A stretch of DNA of 64,000 nucleotides from Pseudomonas monteilii (GCA_001534745.1 CP013997.1:992001-1056000), one strand, 5' to 3'; positions 41,930-51,806 are shown, numbered from the stretch's first letter. A program made the numbers and translations. Notes: a model not told the origin generated them from the letters alone.

Positions 41930-43234
41930 TCAGAGCGCCCGATCCCGTGTTTCCTTCAGGCACATCACCGCCACCAAGCTGATCACCGCCGCGCCCGACA
42001 CGTACCCGCCGACCCAGCTCAACCCACCCAGGCTGACCAGCTTCTGCGCGAAGAACGGGGCTGCCGAGGCGCCGACGATTCCACCCAGGTTGTAGGCGGC
42101 AGAAGCACCGGTGTAGCGCACGTGGGTCGGGAACAGCTCGGGCAGCAGGGCGCCCATCGGTGCGAAGGTTACGCCCATCAGGAACAGCTCCAGCGCCAGG
42201 AACGCCGCCACGCCCATGCTCGAGCCGGACGTCAGCATCGGCTCCATGGCAAAGCCCGACGCGACTGCCAGCACGCCACCGATCATCAGCACCGGCTTGC
42301 GCCCGTAACGGTCGCTGAGCCACGCCGACAAAGGGGTGGCCAGGGCCATGAAGATCACCGCGAAGCACAGCATCGCCAGGAAGCCCTCCCGGGTATAGCC
42401 CAGGGTCGAGACACCGTAGCTCAGGGAAAACACCGTGGAGATGTAGAACAGCGCATAGCACACCACCATGGCCATGGCCCCCAGCAGCATCGGCTGCCAG
42501 TAGTGGGCAAACAGCTCGACCACCGGCAGCTTCACGCGCTCCTGGCGGGCGACGGCCTTGGCGAACACCGGGCTTTCCTCGAGCTTGAGGCGCACGTACA
42601 AACCCACCAGCACCAAGGCTGCGCTGAGCAGGAACGGAATACGCCAGCCCCAGTCGCGGAATTGCTCGTCGCTCAGCACCAGGGCCAGCGTCAGGAACAG
42701 ACCGTTGGCGGCCAGGAAGCCGATGGATGGGCCCAGTTGCGGGAACATGCCGAACCAGGCGCGCTTGCCTGCCGGAGCGTTCTCGGTCGCCAGCAGGGCC
42801 GCGCCGCCCCATTCGCCGCCCAGGCCCAGGCCTTGGCCGAAGCGCAGCAGACACAGGATCACCGGCGCCCACAGGCCGATGCTGTCATAGCCCGGCAGTA
42901 CGCCGATCAAGGTAGTCGAGACCCCCATCAGCAGCAGCGAGGCAACCAGCGTCGACTTGCGTCCGATGCGGTCGCCAAAGTGCCCGAACAGCGCCGAACC
43001 CAGCGGCCGCGCCAGAAAGGCGATGCCGAAGGTCATGAACGCCGCCAGCATCTGGGCGGTGCCTGAGCCCGAGGGGAAGAACACCGGCCCGATCACCAGG
43101 GCCGCCGCCGTGGCGTAGACGTAGAAGTCGTAGAACTCGATGGCGGTGCCGATGAAGCTGGCGGTGGCCACGCGGGCAGGAGAATTCACCGGCGCGGTCG
43201 GCGCGGTGGAGGCGAACGTGTCGCTGGAAGTCAT
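41930..43234 (-). CDS. MFS transporter, metabolite:H+ symporter (MHS) type
   Basis: 434 residues with 12 predicted helices. N-terminal TASFIGTAIEFYDFYVYATAAALV is the typical MHS start; the loop 2-3 motif is GHFGDRIGRKS and the second half has LSDRYGRKP. Closest in layout to ShiA/ProP-like importers of organic acids or betaine. Ligand cannot be told by eye. Converges on purT through the repeat patch. Confidence 0.88.
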   Translation of the reverse strand: MTSSDTFASTAPTAPVNSPARVATASFIGTAIEFYDFYVYATAAALVIGPVFFPSGSGTAQMLAAFMTFGIAFLARPLGSALFGHFGDRIGRKSTLVASLLLMGVSTTLIGVLPGYDSIGLWAPVILCLLRFGQGLGLGGEWGGAALLATENAPAGKRAWFGMFPQLGPSIGFLAANGLFLTLALVLSDEQFRDWGWRIPFLLSAALVLVGLYVRLKLEESPVFAKAVARQERVKLPVVELFAHYWQPMLLGAMAMVVCYALFYISTVFSLSYGVSTLGYTREGFLAMLCFAVIFMALATPLSAWLSDRYGRKPVLMIGGVLAVASGFAMEPMLTSGSSMGVAAFLALELFLMGVTFAPMGALLPELFPTHVRYTGASAAYNLGGIVGASAAPFFAQKLVSLGGLSWVGGYVSGAAVISLVAVMCLKETRDRAL

Positions 43235-43462
43235 GGCATCGATCCCTGGCAGTCTGGTGCTTCATGGCCTGCGCAGGCGCGCAGGCTGGAGCCTGTTCTT
43301 GTGATTCGACGTCTCGACGGGCGGGGCCGGATGGGGCCGGGAGGGCAGCGCTCAGGATGGCGAGGCGATGCCGCAGGTACGTCGAGCCGTGGACTGGCCG
43401 CTGACCCCCAGGCGCGGGTAGCAGGGGGGCGGCAGGGCTGGGTAAGCGTGGCTCGAGTATAG

Positions 43463-44668
43463 CTAGCGGGTCAGGGTCCAGGCCAGCACCTTGCTGGCGC
43501 GGTTGTCTTCGGTCTCGAGGATCTCCAGGCGATAACGCCCGACCTTCAGGCACACGGCGCTGGCCGGAATGCTTTCCAGCGCTTCGGTGACCAGCCCGTT
43601 GAGGGTCTTGGGCCCGCCATCGCAGGGCAGGTGCCAGCCCAGGCTGCGGTTGATCTCGCGCAGCGAAGCCACGCCATCGATGACGTAGCGCCCATCGGCC
43701 TGGGGGTGGACGTGGGGGTTGTCCAGCCCGTGCTCGTCCTCGAACTCGCCGACGATCTCTTCCAGGATGTCTTCGAGCGTGACCAGGCCCAGCACATCGC
43801 CATACTCGTCCACCACCAGGCCCAGGCGGCGCTGTTGCTTGTGGAAATTGAGCAGTTGCTGCTGCAGCGGCGTGCCTTCGGGGATGAAGTAGGGCTCGTG
43901 GCAGGCCGCCTTCATCTGCTCGACGGTCAGGCTGTCGGTCCTGAGCAGGTGCTCGATGGTCTTGCGGTTGAGCACCGCCTGCACCTGGTTGATGTCGGCG
44001 TGGTAGACCGGCAGGCGGGTATGGGTGGTGCGCTGGAGCTGGGCGGTGATCGCCTCGATCGGGTCGTCGAGGTTGATACCGTCGACCTCATGGCGCGGAA
44101 TCAGGATGTCGTCGACGGTGATGCGCTGCAGGGCCCGCAGCCCCTCGAACAGGTCGGCGCGTGACGGTTCGTTGCGCGGCGGCTCCTCGAGCGCATCGTG
44201 CTGTTCGACCTGCGCAGGGTGGGCGACCGGCCCGCGCTGGAACGGCCGCAGCAACAGGCGCGCGCAGCCATCGAGCAGGCAGGCCAGCGGCTGGACGATC
44301 AGCAGCGGCAGGCGCAGCAGGCTGTGGCCCAGGCTCAGCAAGGCCCGAGGGTGACGGAGGGCCAGGCGTCGCGGCAGGTAGTCGGTGAGCACCAGCAGGG
44401 CCAGGGTCGCCCCCAGGCCGGCCAGCCAGAAGCCCTGGGCCGGTGCCTGGCGCTGGCCGATCAGCAGCGCGCTGCCCAGGACCAGCAGACGTCCCAGGCC
44501 GGCGCACAGGATCAGCGCGCGCACGGACAGTCGCGGTACGTCAGGGGAGGCGTCGGGCGAGGCCGTCGTGACCTGCCGCTGCGCCGCCTCGGCCGCGCTG
44601 AACAGCATCGACCACAACAGGGCCAGGACCAGAAGGGCGATCAACGGATCGAGCGTGGGAGCGTCCAT
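43463..44668 (-). CDS. CNNM/CorC-like protein with CBS domains
   Basis: 401 residues. The N-terminal ~150 residues have several hydrophobic helices corresponding to a shortened DUF21/CNNM region. Two CBS domains lie near 190-310 (DDILIPRHEVDGINLDDP, LGLVVDEYGDVLGLVTLEDILEEIVGE), then a CorC_HlyC domain. Related to E. coli YfjD and proposed to move Mg or Co ions. It follows the YpjD-like gene with 9 bases between, as in other Pseudomonas. Confidence 0.88.
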   Translation of the reverse strand: MDAPTLDPLIALLVLALLWSMLFSAAEAAQRQVTTASPDASPDVPRLSVRALILCAGLGRLLVLGSALLIGQRQAPAQGFWLAGLGATLALLVLTDYLPRRLALRHPRALLSLGHSLLRLPLLIVQPLACLLDGCARLLLRPFQRGPVAHPAQVEQHDALEEPPRNEPSRADLFEGLRALQRITVDDILIPRHEVDGINLDDPIEAITAQLQRTTHTRLPVYHADINQVQAVLNRKTIEHLLRTDSLTVEQMKAACHEPYFIPEGTPLQQQLLNFHKQQRRLGLVVDEYGDVLGLVTLEDILEEIVGEFEDEHGLDNPHVHPQADGRYVIDGVASLREINRSLGWHLPCDGGPKTLNGLVTEALESIPASAVCLKVGRYRLEILETEDNRASKVLAWTLTR

Positions 44669-44677
44669 GATGAGCGA

Positions 44678-45487
44678 TCAGATGTGCAGGATGAATTCAC
44701 GTACCAGCTTGCTGCCGAAGTACGCCAGCATTAGCAGGCAGAACCCGGCCAGTGTCCAGCGGATCGCCTTGTGCCCGCGCCAGCCCAGTCGATGGCGCCC
44801 CAGCAGCAGGACGCTGAACACCACCCAGGCGATGCACGACAGCGAGGTCTTGTGCACCAGGTGCTGAGCGAACAGGTTGTCCAGGAACAGCCAGCCGGAG
44901 ATCAGTGACAGCGTGAGCAGCCCCCAGCCGGCCCACAGGAAGCCGAACAGCAGGCTTTCCATGGTCTGCAGGGGCGGGAAGTTGCGGATCAACCCCGAGG
45001 GATGCTTGTGCTTGAGCTGGCGGTCCTGCAGCAGCAGGAGCAGGGACTGGAACATCGCCATGGTGAACAGCCCATAGGCGAGGATCGACAACAGGATGTG
45101 CGCCAGGATGCCCGGTTGCTCGTTGACCAGCGGCACGGTGCCCGGCGGCGCGAACTGCGACAGCAGCGCGGTGATGGCGCCCAGCGGGAACAGCAACAGC
45201 AGCAGGTTCTCCACCGGGATGCGCAGGCAGGCCAGCAGGGTCAGGGCGATGACGGCAGTGGCGATCAGGCTGGCGGCGCTGAAGAAGTCCAGGCTCAGGC
45301 CCAAGGGGGTGAGCAGCTGGAAGAACAGGGCGATGCCCTGGGCCACGACGGCGATGCCCCCCAGTGCGCCGAGCAGCCGCTTGTCGGCACGCGTGCCCTT
45401 GGCCAGGCAGGTGCCCTGATGGAACGCGGCGATGGCGTACAGGCAGGCGGCGATCAGATTGGGGATGAGGCTGGGTGAGGAGAGCAT
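44678..45487 (-). CDS. YpjD/CcsA-like cytochrome c assembly family membrane protein
   Basis: 269 residues with eight hydrophobic helices. The segment LAHILLSILAYGLFTMAMFQSLLLLLQ and the conserved His in AHILLS and HKTSLS fit the CcsA/HemX-type fold. YpjD is widespread beside ffh; its role is unproven. It is divergent from ffh (240-bp gap), which fixes the promoter region between them. Confidence 0.85.
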   Translation of the reverse strand: MLSSPSLIPNLIAACLYAIAAFHQGTCLAKGTRADKRLLGALGGIAVVAQGIALFFQLLTPLGLSLDFFSAASLIATAVIALTLLACLRIPVENLLLLLFPLGAITALLSQFAPPGTVPLVNEQPGILAHILLSILAYGLFTMAMFQSLLLLLQDRQLKHKHPSGLIRNFPPLQTMESLLFGFLWAGWGLLTLSLISGWLFLDNLFAQHLVHKTSLSCIAWVVFSVLLLGRHRLGWRGHKAIRWTLAGFCLLMLAYFGSKLVREFILHI

Positions 45488-45726
45488 AAGTCCTGGTAGG
45501 CAAGCCCTAAAGGCCGGAGTTTGGCATAGAACGCGCTCGCCTAGGAAGCCTGCCGGCCAGTCGGCGCCGGGACAGGCGGCGAGCGCCGTTCGGCATCGGC
45601 GCGCTGTCCGGGCAGGTGGGCGACGGCGCCAGTCTTGGTTATACTCGCCGGCTTGTTGCGCCCCCCGCGTGTCGTCTGCCGCCCCGGCGCCTGAAAATCT
45701 CGGCTCGCCAGCCTGAAAGGATCACC

Positions 45727-47106
45727 ATGTTCGAAAACCTGACCGACCGCCTGTCACAGACGCTGCGCCATGTCACCGGCAAGGCCAAGCTGACCGAAGA
45801 CAACATCAAGGACACCTTGCGCGAAGTGCGCATGGCCCTGCTCGAAGCCGACGTCGCGCTGCCGGTGGTCAAGGATTTCGTCAACAGCGTCAAGGAACGT
45901 GCGGTCGGCACCGAAGTGTCGCGCAGCCTGACGCCGGGCCAGGCCTTCGTGAAGATCGTCCAGGCCGAACTCGAAAGCCTGATGGGCGCCGCCAACGAAG
46001 AGCTGGCGCTCAACGCCGCGCCACCGGCGGTGGTGCTGATGGCCGGCCTGCAGGGTGCGGGCAAGACCACCACGGCGGGCAAGCTGGCCAAGCTGCTCAA
46101 GGAGCGCAAGAAGAAGTCGGTCATGGTGGTCTCGGCCGACGTCTACCGTCCGGCGGCGATCAAGCAGCTCGAGACCCTGGCCAACGACATCGGCGTGACC
46201 TTCTTCCCGTCCGACATCAGCCAGAAGCCGGTGGCCATCGCCGAGGCGGCGATTCGCGAAGCCAAGCTCAAGTACATCGACGTGGTGATCGTCGACACCG
46301 CCGGCCGTCTGCACGTCGACGCCGACATGATGGACGAGATCAAGGCGCTGCACGCCGCGGTCAAGCCGGTCGAGACCCTGTTCGTGGTCGACGCCATGAC
46401 CGGCCAGGACGCCGCCAACACGGCCAAGGCCTTCGGCGATGCGCTGCCGCTGACCGGCGTGATCCTCACCAAGGTCGACGGTGACGCCCGTGGCGGTGCC
46501 GCACTGTCGGTACGCGCCATCACCGGCAAGCCGATCAAGTTCATCGGCATGGGCGAGAAGAGCGACGCGCTCGAACCGTTCCACCCCGAGCGGATCGCCT
46601 CGCGGATTCTCGGCATGGGCGACATGCTCAGCCTGATCGAGCAGGCCGAGCAGACCCTGGACAAGACCAAGGCCGACAAGCTCGCCAAGAAGCTCAAGAA
46701 AGGCAAGGGCTTCGACCTGGAAGACTTCCGCGACCAGCTTCAGCAGATGAAGAACATGGGCGGCCTGGGTGGCCTGATGGACAAGCTGCCGAGCATCGGC
46801 GGCATGAACCTGTCGCAGATGGGCAATGCCCAGGGCGCGGCCGAGAAGCAGTTCAAGCAGATGGAGGCGATCATCAACTCCATGACCCCGGCCGAGCGCC
46901 GCGACCCCGACGTCATCAGCGGGTCGCGCAAGCGCCGCATCGCCTTGGGTTCCGGCACCCAGGTGCAGGACGTCGGCCGTCTGATCAAGCAGCACAAGCA
47001 GATGCAGAAGATGATGAAGAAGTTCTCCACCAAGGGCGGCATGTCGAAGATGATGCGCGGCCTGGGGGGGATGCTGCCAGGCGGCGGCAACATGCCCAAG
47101 CTCTGA
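45727..47106 (+). CDS. ffh: Signal recognition particle protein Ffh
   Basis: 459 residues from ATG 45727 with AAAGGA upstream. N domain, GTPase G domain (GLQGAGKTTT, DTAGRLHVD, TKVDGDARGG), and a Met-rich M domain (MKNMGGLGGLMDKLPSIGGMNLSQMG) binding 4.5S RNA and signal sequences. Co-translational targeting of membrane proteins through FtsY. The rpsP operon follows on the same strand after 232 bases. Confidence 0.98.
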   Translation: MFENLTDRLSQTLRHVTGKAKLTEDNIKDTLREVRMALLEADVALPVVKDFVNSVKERAVGTEVSRSLTPGQAFVKIVQAELESLMGAANEELALNAAPPAVVLMAGLQGAGKTTTAGKLAKLLKERKKKSVMVVSADVYRPAAIKQLETLANDIGVTFFPSDISQKPVAIAEAAIREAKLKYIDVVIVDTAGRLHVDADMMDEIKALHAAVKPVETLFVVDAMTGQDAANTAKAFGDALPLTGVILTKVDGDARGGAALSVRAITGKPIKFIGMGEKSDALEPFHPERIASRILGMGDMLSLIEQAEQTLDKTKADKLAKKLKKGKGFDLEDFRDQLQQMKNMGGLGGLMDKLPSIGGMNLSQMGNAQGAAEKQFKQMEAIINSMTPAERRDPDVISGSRKRRIALGSGTQVQDVGRLIKQHKQMQKMMKKFSTKGGMSKMMRGLGGMLPGGGNMPKL

Positions 47107-47338
47107 CCCGATTCAGGTCGGTCGCGGGCGCCGCGATCGACCGGAAATCCCCGCCCCGGCGGGGCCATTGCCGCTTTTGCGAGCGGCGTAACCGGCAGGT
47201 CCGGACGCAGGCGAACGGCCTTTTTTCCAAAAGGCGTTTGCAAAAGCCCGTATATTCCCTGAGAATATGCGGCCTTTTGGGCACCCGTGCCCACTGTGCA
47301 TTCAGATTTGCAGCACCGACTACAGGAACGATGTTCAC

Positions 47339-47590
47339 ATGGTAACCATCCGTCTTGCCCGTGGCGGCTCCAAAAAGCGCCCATTCTACCACCTGACCGT
47401 GACCAACAGCCGTAACGCCCGTGATGGCCGTTTCGTCGAGCGTATCGGTTTCTTCAACCCGATCGCAGCTGGCGGCGAAGTTCGTCTGTCGGTCGATCAG
47501 GAACGTGCTACCTACTGGCTGAGCCAGGGTGCGCAGCCGTCTGAGCGTGTTGCTCAGCTGCTGAAGGACGCTGCCAAGGCCGCTGCCTGA
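47339..47590 (+). CDS. rpsP: 30S ribosomal protein S16
   Basis: 83 residues, first gene of the rpsP-rimM-trmD-rplS operon. [20 protein letters not shown] and [14 protein letters not shown] are the standard S16 motifs. ACAGGAACG serves as ribosome-binding site. A possible upstream promoter (TTGCAA near 47238 with an AT-rich -10 around 47261) is not strong enough to list separately. Confidence 0.98.
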   Translation: MVTIRLARGGSKKRPFYHLTVTNSRNARDGRFVERIGFFNPIAAGGEVRLSVDQERATYWLSQGAQPSERVAQLLKDAAKAAA

Positions 47591-47595
47591 GCACT

Positions 47596-48132
47596 ATGAA
47601 CGCGACGCCAGAAAACGCGGACGACCTGATCGTCGTCGGCAAGATCTTTTCGGTTCACGGCGTTCGCGGCGAGGTGAAGGTGTATTCCTTTACCGATCCG
47701 ATTGAAAACCTGTTGGATTATCCCCGCTGGACGCTTCGGCACGAAGGCGTGGTAAAGCAGGCAGAGCTGGTCAGCGGTCGTCCCTCGCAAAAGGGATTGG
47801 TCGTCAAGCTCAAGGGCCTCGACGATCGTGATGAAGCACGTCTTCTGAGCGGTTACGACATCTGTGTCGAACGAAGCCTTTTGCCCAACCTGACCGACGG
47901 CGAGTACTACTGGTACCAGCTGGTGGGTCTGAGTGTCATCAACCAGGACGAACACCTGTTCGGCAAGGTCGATCACCTGTTGGAGACCGGCGCGAACGAT
48001 GTACTGGTGGTGCGGCCCTGCGCAGGCAGCCTGGACGATCGCGAACGCTTGTTGCCCTACACGGCGCAATGCGTGCAAGCCATCGATCTGGATGCAGGCG
48101 TGATGCGGGTCGACTGGGACGCGGACTTCTGA
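47596..48132 (+). CDS. rimM: 16S rRNA maturation protein RimM
   Basis: 178 residues. N-terminal RimM domain (VVGKIFSVHGVRGEVKVYSF) and C-terminal PRC-barrel (DGEYYWYQLVGLSV). Binds S19 in the 30S head during assembly. Five bases after rpsP; the next gene, trmD, follows after three. Confidence 0.97.
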   Translation: MNATPENADDLIVVGKIFSVHGVRGEVKVYSFTDPIENLLDYPRWTLRHEGVVKQAELVSGRPSQKGLVVKLKGLDDRDEARLLSGYDICVERSLLPNLTDGEYYWYQLVGLSVINQDEHLFGKVDHLLETGANDVLVVRPCAGSLDDRERLLPYTAQCVQAIDLDAGVMRVDWDADF

Positions 48133-48135
48133 CCG

Positions 48136-48888
48136 ATGGGTAACCTTCGCGTCGATGTGGTCACGTTGTTCCCCGAGATGTTCTCGGCCATCACGGCGTA
48201 CGGCATTACCAGCCGCGCGGTGAAACAGGGGTTGCTCGAAGTGACCTGCTGGAACCCGCGGGACTACACCACGGACCGACACCACACGGTGGACGATCGG
48301 CCCTTCGGTGGCGGCCCTGGCATGGTGATGAAGATCAAGCCTCTGGAAGATGCCCTGGCCAGCGCCAGGCAAGCGACCGGAGCACAGGCGAAGGTGATCT
48401 ACCTGTCGCCGCAAGGCCGCAAGCTGACACAGCAGGCGGTCAAGGACCTGGCGCAAGAAGGATCGTTGATCCTGATCGCCGGTCGTTACGAAGGCATCGA
48501 CGAGCGTTTCATCGAGACGCATGTCGATGAGGAGTGGTCGGTTGGCGACTATGTTCTGTCCGGTGGCGAGCTGCCGGCCATGGTGCTGATCGATGCGGTT
48601 ACACGACTGCTGCCCGGAGCTTTAGGGCATGTGGACTCGGCGGAAGAGGATTCCTTTACCGACGGTCTGCTGGACTGCCCGCACTACACCCGACCTGAGG
48701 TGTATGCGGATCGGCGTGTACCCGACGTGTTGCTCAGTGGCAACCATGCACACATCCGGCGTTGGCGAATGAAGCAATCCCTCGGGAGAACCTTCGAGCG
48801 ACGCGCCGATCTTCTGGAAAGTCGCTCGCTTTCTGGAGAAGAGAACAAGCTGCTCGAGGAATATCTCCGCGAGCGGGACGATAGTTAA
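48136..48888 (+). CDS. trmD: tRNA (guanine-37-N1)-methyltransferase
   Basis: 250 residues. SPOUT-class enzyme with a trefoil knot: [14 protein letters not shown] and [16 protein letters not shown]. Methylates G37 next to the anticodon with S-adenosylmethionine, which keeps frame. Dimer; essential. Normal length and place in the operon. Confidence 0.98.
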   Translation: MGNLRVDVVTLFPEMFSAITAYGITSRAVKQGLLEVTCWNPRDYTTDRHHTVDDRPFGGGPGMVMKIKPLEDALASARQATGAQAKVIYLSPQGRKLTQQAVKDLAQEGSLILIAGRYEGIDERFIETHVDEEWSVGDYVLSGGELPAMVLIDAVTRLLPGALGHVDSAEEDSFTDGLLDCPHYTRPEVYADRRVPDVLLSGNHAHIRRWRMKQSLGRTFERRADLLESRSLSGEENKLLEEYLRERDDS

Positions 48889-48930
48889 ACGTATCGATGG
48901 TGGATCGAACATCCGCCTTAGGAGCACAGC

Positions 48931-49281
48931 ATGACCAACAAGATCATCCAGCAGCTCGAAGCCGAGCAGATGAGCAAGGAAATCCCGACCTTCGCACCCG
49001 GCGACACCGTTGTCGTCCAGGTAAAAGTGAAGGAAGGTGAGCGTTCCCGTCTGCAGGCATTCGAAGGTGTCGTGATCGCCAAGCGTAACCGCGGTCTGAA
49101 CAGCGCCTTCACCGTGCGCAAGATCTCCAGCGGCGTTGGCGTCGAGCGTACCTTCCAGACCTACAGCCCGCAGATCGACAGCCTGGCCGTGAAACGTCGT
49201 GGTGACGTGCGTAAAGCCAAGCTGTACTATCTCCGCGACCTGTCCGGCAAAGCCGCTCGCATCAAGGAAAAACTGTCCTGA
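48931..49281 (+). CDS. rplS: 50S ribosomal protein L19
   Basis: 116 residues with TAGGAG upstream. [26 protein letters not shown] and [17 protein letters not shown] segments are diagnostic. Last gene of the operon; a strong terminator follows. Confidence 0.98.
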   Translation: MTNKIIQQLEAEQMSKEIPTFAPGDTVVVQVKVKEGERSRLQAFEGVVIAKRNRGLNSAFTVRKISSGVGVERTFQTYSPQIDSLAVKRRGDVRKAKLYYLRDLSGKAARIKEKLS

Positions 49282-49320
49282 GTGCAGTTTGACCGGTGGC
49301 CCTGGCCACCTCGCGAGACA

Positions 49321-49348
49321 AAAAGCAGCCTTCGGGCTGCTTTTTTGC
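49321..49348 (+). terminator. Terminator of the rpsP-rplS operon
   Basis: AAAAAGCAGCC, a TTCG tetraloop, GGCTGCTTTTTT: classic Rho-independent terminator 40 bases after rplS. Confidence 0.95.
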
Positions 49349-49381
49349 TATGTGCCCCTCCCGTTTTCGTGAAGCGATGCC

Positions 49382-49792
49382 ATGACGACCCGTGACCATG
49401 AAATCCAGCGCCGTACCGAAGCCTCGGTCACGCGCGTGACCAAGGCGGTATTCCCGTCCACCACCAATCACCACAACACCTTGTTCGGCGGCACGGCCCT
49501 GGCCTGGATGGACGAAGTCTCGTTCATCGCCGCGACCCGTTTCTGCCGATTGCCCTTGGTGACGGTGTCGACCGATCGCATCGACTTCAAGCACCCGATC
49601 GCCGCCGGCTCCATCGTCGAGCTGGTCGGGACGGTGATCAAGGTCGGCAACACCAGCCTGCAGGTGGAGGTCGAGGTCTTCGTCGAGGACATGTACGTGG
49701 ACGGGCGCGAGCGGGCGATCCACGGCGTGTTCAGCTTCGTGGCCATCGACGAGGACAAGCGGCCCGTGCCGGTGTTGCCGGTGGGGGAGTGA
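49382..49792 (+). CDS. Acyl-CoA thioesterase (hotdog fold, YciA-like)
   Basis: 136 residues. TNHHNTLFGGTALAWMDEVSFIAA contains the active-site helix with the catalytic Asp, and STDRIDFKHPIAAGSIVEL follows. Hydrolyses acyl-CoA; chain length not predictable. Single gene after the ribosomal terminator. Confidence 0.9.
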   Translation: MTTRDHEIQRRTEASVTRVTKAVFPSTTNHHNTLFGGTALAWMDEVSFIAATRFCRLPLVTVSTDRIDFKHPIAAGSIVELVGTVIKVGNTSLQVEVEVFVEDMYVDGRERAIHGVFSFVAIDEDKRPVPVLPVGE

Positions 49793-49793
49793 G

Positions 49794-49956
49794 CCGCAAG
49801 CCATAAGCCATAAGCCATAAGCTGCAAGCTGCAAGCTGCAAGCTGGACTGCGGCGCTGTTTGAATGTTGATTGAATGAATAATGTCGGCGCGACTTGCTC
49901 TAGCTTGTAGCTTGTAGCTTGTAGCTTGTAGCTTGTAGCTTGTAGCTCGAAGCTCG
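49794..49956. repeat. Inverted arrays of a 7-bp repeat
   Basis: From 49794: CCGCAAG, CCATAAG x3, CTGCAAG x3, seven perfect-length heptads. From 49901: TAGCTTG x6, then TAGCTCG and AAGCTCG. The second array is the reverse complement type of the first (CAAGCT core), separated by ~55 AT-rich bases. Together they could fold as a long cruciform. Located between the thioesterase gene and xerD. Confidence 0.9.
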
Positions 49957-49977
49957 CCGCCCCCGCCCAGGTAGCCC

Positions 49978-50874
49978 ATGCCCGCACTCGACCATCCTCT
50001 GATCGATCCCTTTCTCGACGCCCTGTGGCTGGAAAAAGGCCTGTCCGACAACACGCGTGTGGCCTATCGCAGCGACCTCGTCCTGTTCAACGGGTGGTTG
50101 CAGACGCAGGGCGTCACGCTGGAAGCGGTAGGGCGCGAGCTGATCCTCGATCACCTGGCCTGGCGCGTGGACCAGGGCTACAAGCCACGCTCCACGGCGC
50201 GCTTCATCTCCGGGCTGCGGGGCTTCTTCCGCTACCTGCTGCGCGAGGGGCACGTGGCGGTCGATCCGACCCTGCTGGTGGACATGCCGCAACTGGGCAA
50301 GCCGCTGCCCAAGTCCCTCTCGGAGGCCGATGTCGAGGCGCTGTTGCAGGCCCCGGACCTGGGCGAGCCGATCGGCGAGCGTGACCGGGCCATGCTCGAG
50401 GTGCTGTATGCCTGTGGGCTGCGGGTGACCGAACTGGTGAGTCTGCGGCTCGACCAGATCAACTTGCGCCAGGGTGTATTGCGGGTGATGGGCAAGGGCA
50501 GCAAGGAGCGCCTGGTGCCGATGGGGGAGGAGGCGGTGGTCTGGGTCGAACGCTACCTGCGTGGCGGCCGTGCCGACCTGCTCAACGGGCGGCCGAGCGA
50601 TGTGCTGTTTCCCAGTCAGCGTGGCGAACAGATGACCCGCCAGACCTTCTGGCACCGGATCAAGCACCATGCGCTCGTGGCGGGCATCGACAAGGGCCTG
50701 TCGCCGCATACCTTGCGTCATGCCTTCGCCACGCACCTGCTCAACCATGGCGCCGATCTGCGAGTGGTGCAGATGCTGCTGGGGCACAGTGACCTGTCGA
50801 CCACGCAGATCTACACCCACGTGGCCAAGGCGCGGCTGCAGCAGCTGCACGCCGAGCACCACCCGCGTGGATGA
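49978..50874 (+). CDS. xerD: Site-specific tyrosine recombinase XerD
   Basis: 298 residues. Core-binding SAM-like domain to ~105, catalytic domain with CGLRVTEL (first Arg), GKGSKERLVPM (Lys), SPHTLRHAFATHLL (His-x-x-Arg), LGHSDLSTTQIYTHV (His and Tyr nucleophile). Works with XerC at dif to resolve chromosome dimers. Its place upstream of dsbC and hom matches other Pseudomonas, so it is the housekeeping enzyme and not an island integrase. Confidence 0.96.
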   Translation: MPALDHPLIDPFLDALWLEKGLSDNTRVAYRSDLVLFNGWLQTQGVTLEAVGRELILDHLAWRVDQGYKPRSTARFISGLRGFFRYLLREGHVAVDPTLLVDMPQLGKPLPKSLSEADVEALLQAPDLGEPIGERDRAMLEVLYACGLRVTELVSLRLDQINLRQGVLRVMGKGSKERLVPMGEEAVVWVERYLRGGRADLLNGRPSDVLFPSQRGEQMTRQTFWHRIKHHALVAGIDKGLSPHTLRHAFATHLLNHGADLRVVQMLLGHSDLSTTQIYTHVAKARLQQLHAEHHPRG

Positions 50875-51025
50875 GCCGCGCTCATGTTGCGCCACACGGC
50901 CCGTGACTGTCGGTCAGCAGCCTCGGGTTGTGGTAGGCTTGGGCGCTTTGTAGCCTGCGCTGTCGAGTCGCCCCGTGGCGTCCACCCGGCAGCTGCGCCG
51001 TCCTTGTCCGCCCCCAGGAGTTTTC

Positions 51026-51769
51026 ATGCGCGTGACCCCGCTTTTCGCCGCCGCCACCCTGGCGCTGGCCAGCACGTTCGCCGTCGCGGCGAGCCCTGAT
51101 CCGGCCGCCGAGCAGGCCATCCGCAAGACACTCAAGACCCTCGAGCTGGACGTGCCGGTGGAAAGCGTGTCGGCCAGTCCGGTCAGCGGTCTGTACGAAG
51201 TCCAGCTGCAGGGCGGTCGTGTCCTGTACGCCAGTGCCGATGGGCAGTTCGTCATGCAGGGCTACCTGTTCCAGGTCCAGGACGGCAAACCGGTCAACCT
51301 CACCGAGAAGACCGAGCGCACCGGCGTGGCCAAGCTGATCAACAGCATTCCCGTGGGTGAGATGGTGGTTTATCCTGCCCAGGGCAAAGCCAAGTCGCAC
51401 ATCACCGTCTTCACCGACACCACCTGCCCGTACTGCCACAAGCTGCACGCCGAAGTGCCCGAACTCAACCGTCGCGGTATCGAAGTGCGCTATGTCGCCT
51501 TCCCGCGCCAGGGGCCCGGCTCGGCGGGCGATGAGCAGTTGCAGGCAGTCTGGTGCTCCAGCGATCGCCGTGCGGCGCTGGACAAGCTGATCGACGGCAA
51601 GGACGTCAAGGCCGCCAGTTGCGCCAACCCGGTCGCCAAGCAGTTCCACCTCGGTCAGTCGATCGGCGTCAACGGGACGCCTGCGATCGTGCTGGAGAGC
51701 GGCCAGGTCATTCCGGGGTATCAGCCCGCGCCACAGCTGGCCAAGCTGATCCTGGGCGAAGCCAAGTAA
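51026..51769 (+). CDS. dsbC: Thiol:disulfide interchange protein DsbC
   Basis: 247 residues from ATG 51026 with CAGGAG upstream. Signal peptide ends near TFAVAA. N-terminal dimerisation domain, linker, then a thioredoxin fold with the active-site TTCPYCHKLH and the cis-Pro NGTPAI. Periplasmic disulfide isomerase. A second Cys pair (VWCSS...ASCAN) is the usual structural disulfide. Confidence 0.96.
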   Translation: MRVTPLFAAATLALASTFAVAASPDPAAEQAIRKTLKTLELDVPVESVSASPVSGLYEVQLQGGRVLYASADGQFVMQGYLFQVQDGKPVNLTEKTERTGVAKLINSIPVGEMVVYPAQGKAKSHITVFTDTTCPYCHKLHAEVPELNRRGIEVRYVAFPRQGPGSAGDEQLQAVWCSSDRRAALDKLIDGKDVKAASCANPVAKQFHLGQSIGVNGTPAIVLESGQVIPGYQPAPQLAKLILGEAK

Positions 51770-51780
51770 TCTAATCTGAC

Positions 51781-51806
51781 GCCGTCGCCATGGGGAGACG
51801 GCTGTT
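51781..51806 (+). terminator. Weak hairpin between dsbC and hom
   Basis: GCCGTC and GACGGC pair around a ten-base loop, followed by TGTTTTC. It could end dsbC transcripts or attenuate read-through into hom; short stem and interrupted T-tract keep it tentative. Confidence 0.35.

Noticed and set aside
47149..47164. Hairpin CCCCGCC/GGCGGGG after ffh as a terminator
   Set aside because: No T-tract follows; too weak to call.
49794..49956. CRISPR-like array
   Set aside because: Units are 7 bases with no spacers and the two halves are inverted; no cas genes nearby. It is a simple heptamer repeat.
49978..50874. xerD as a mobile-element integrase
   Set aside because: Length, motifs and the dsbC-hom-thrC context identify the housekeeping recombinase.
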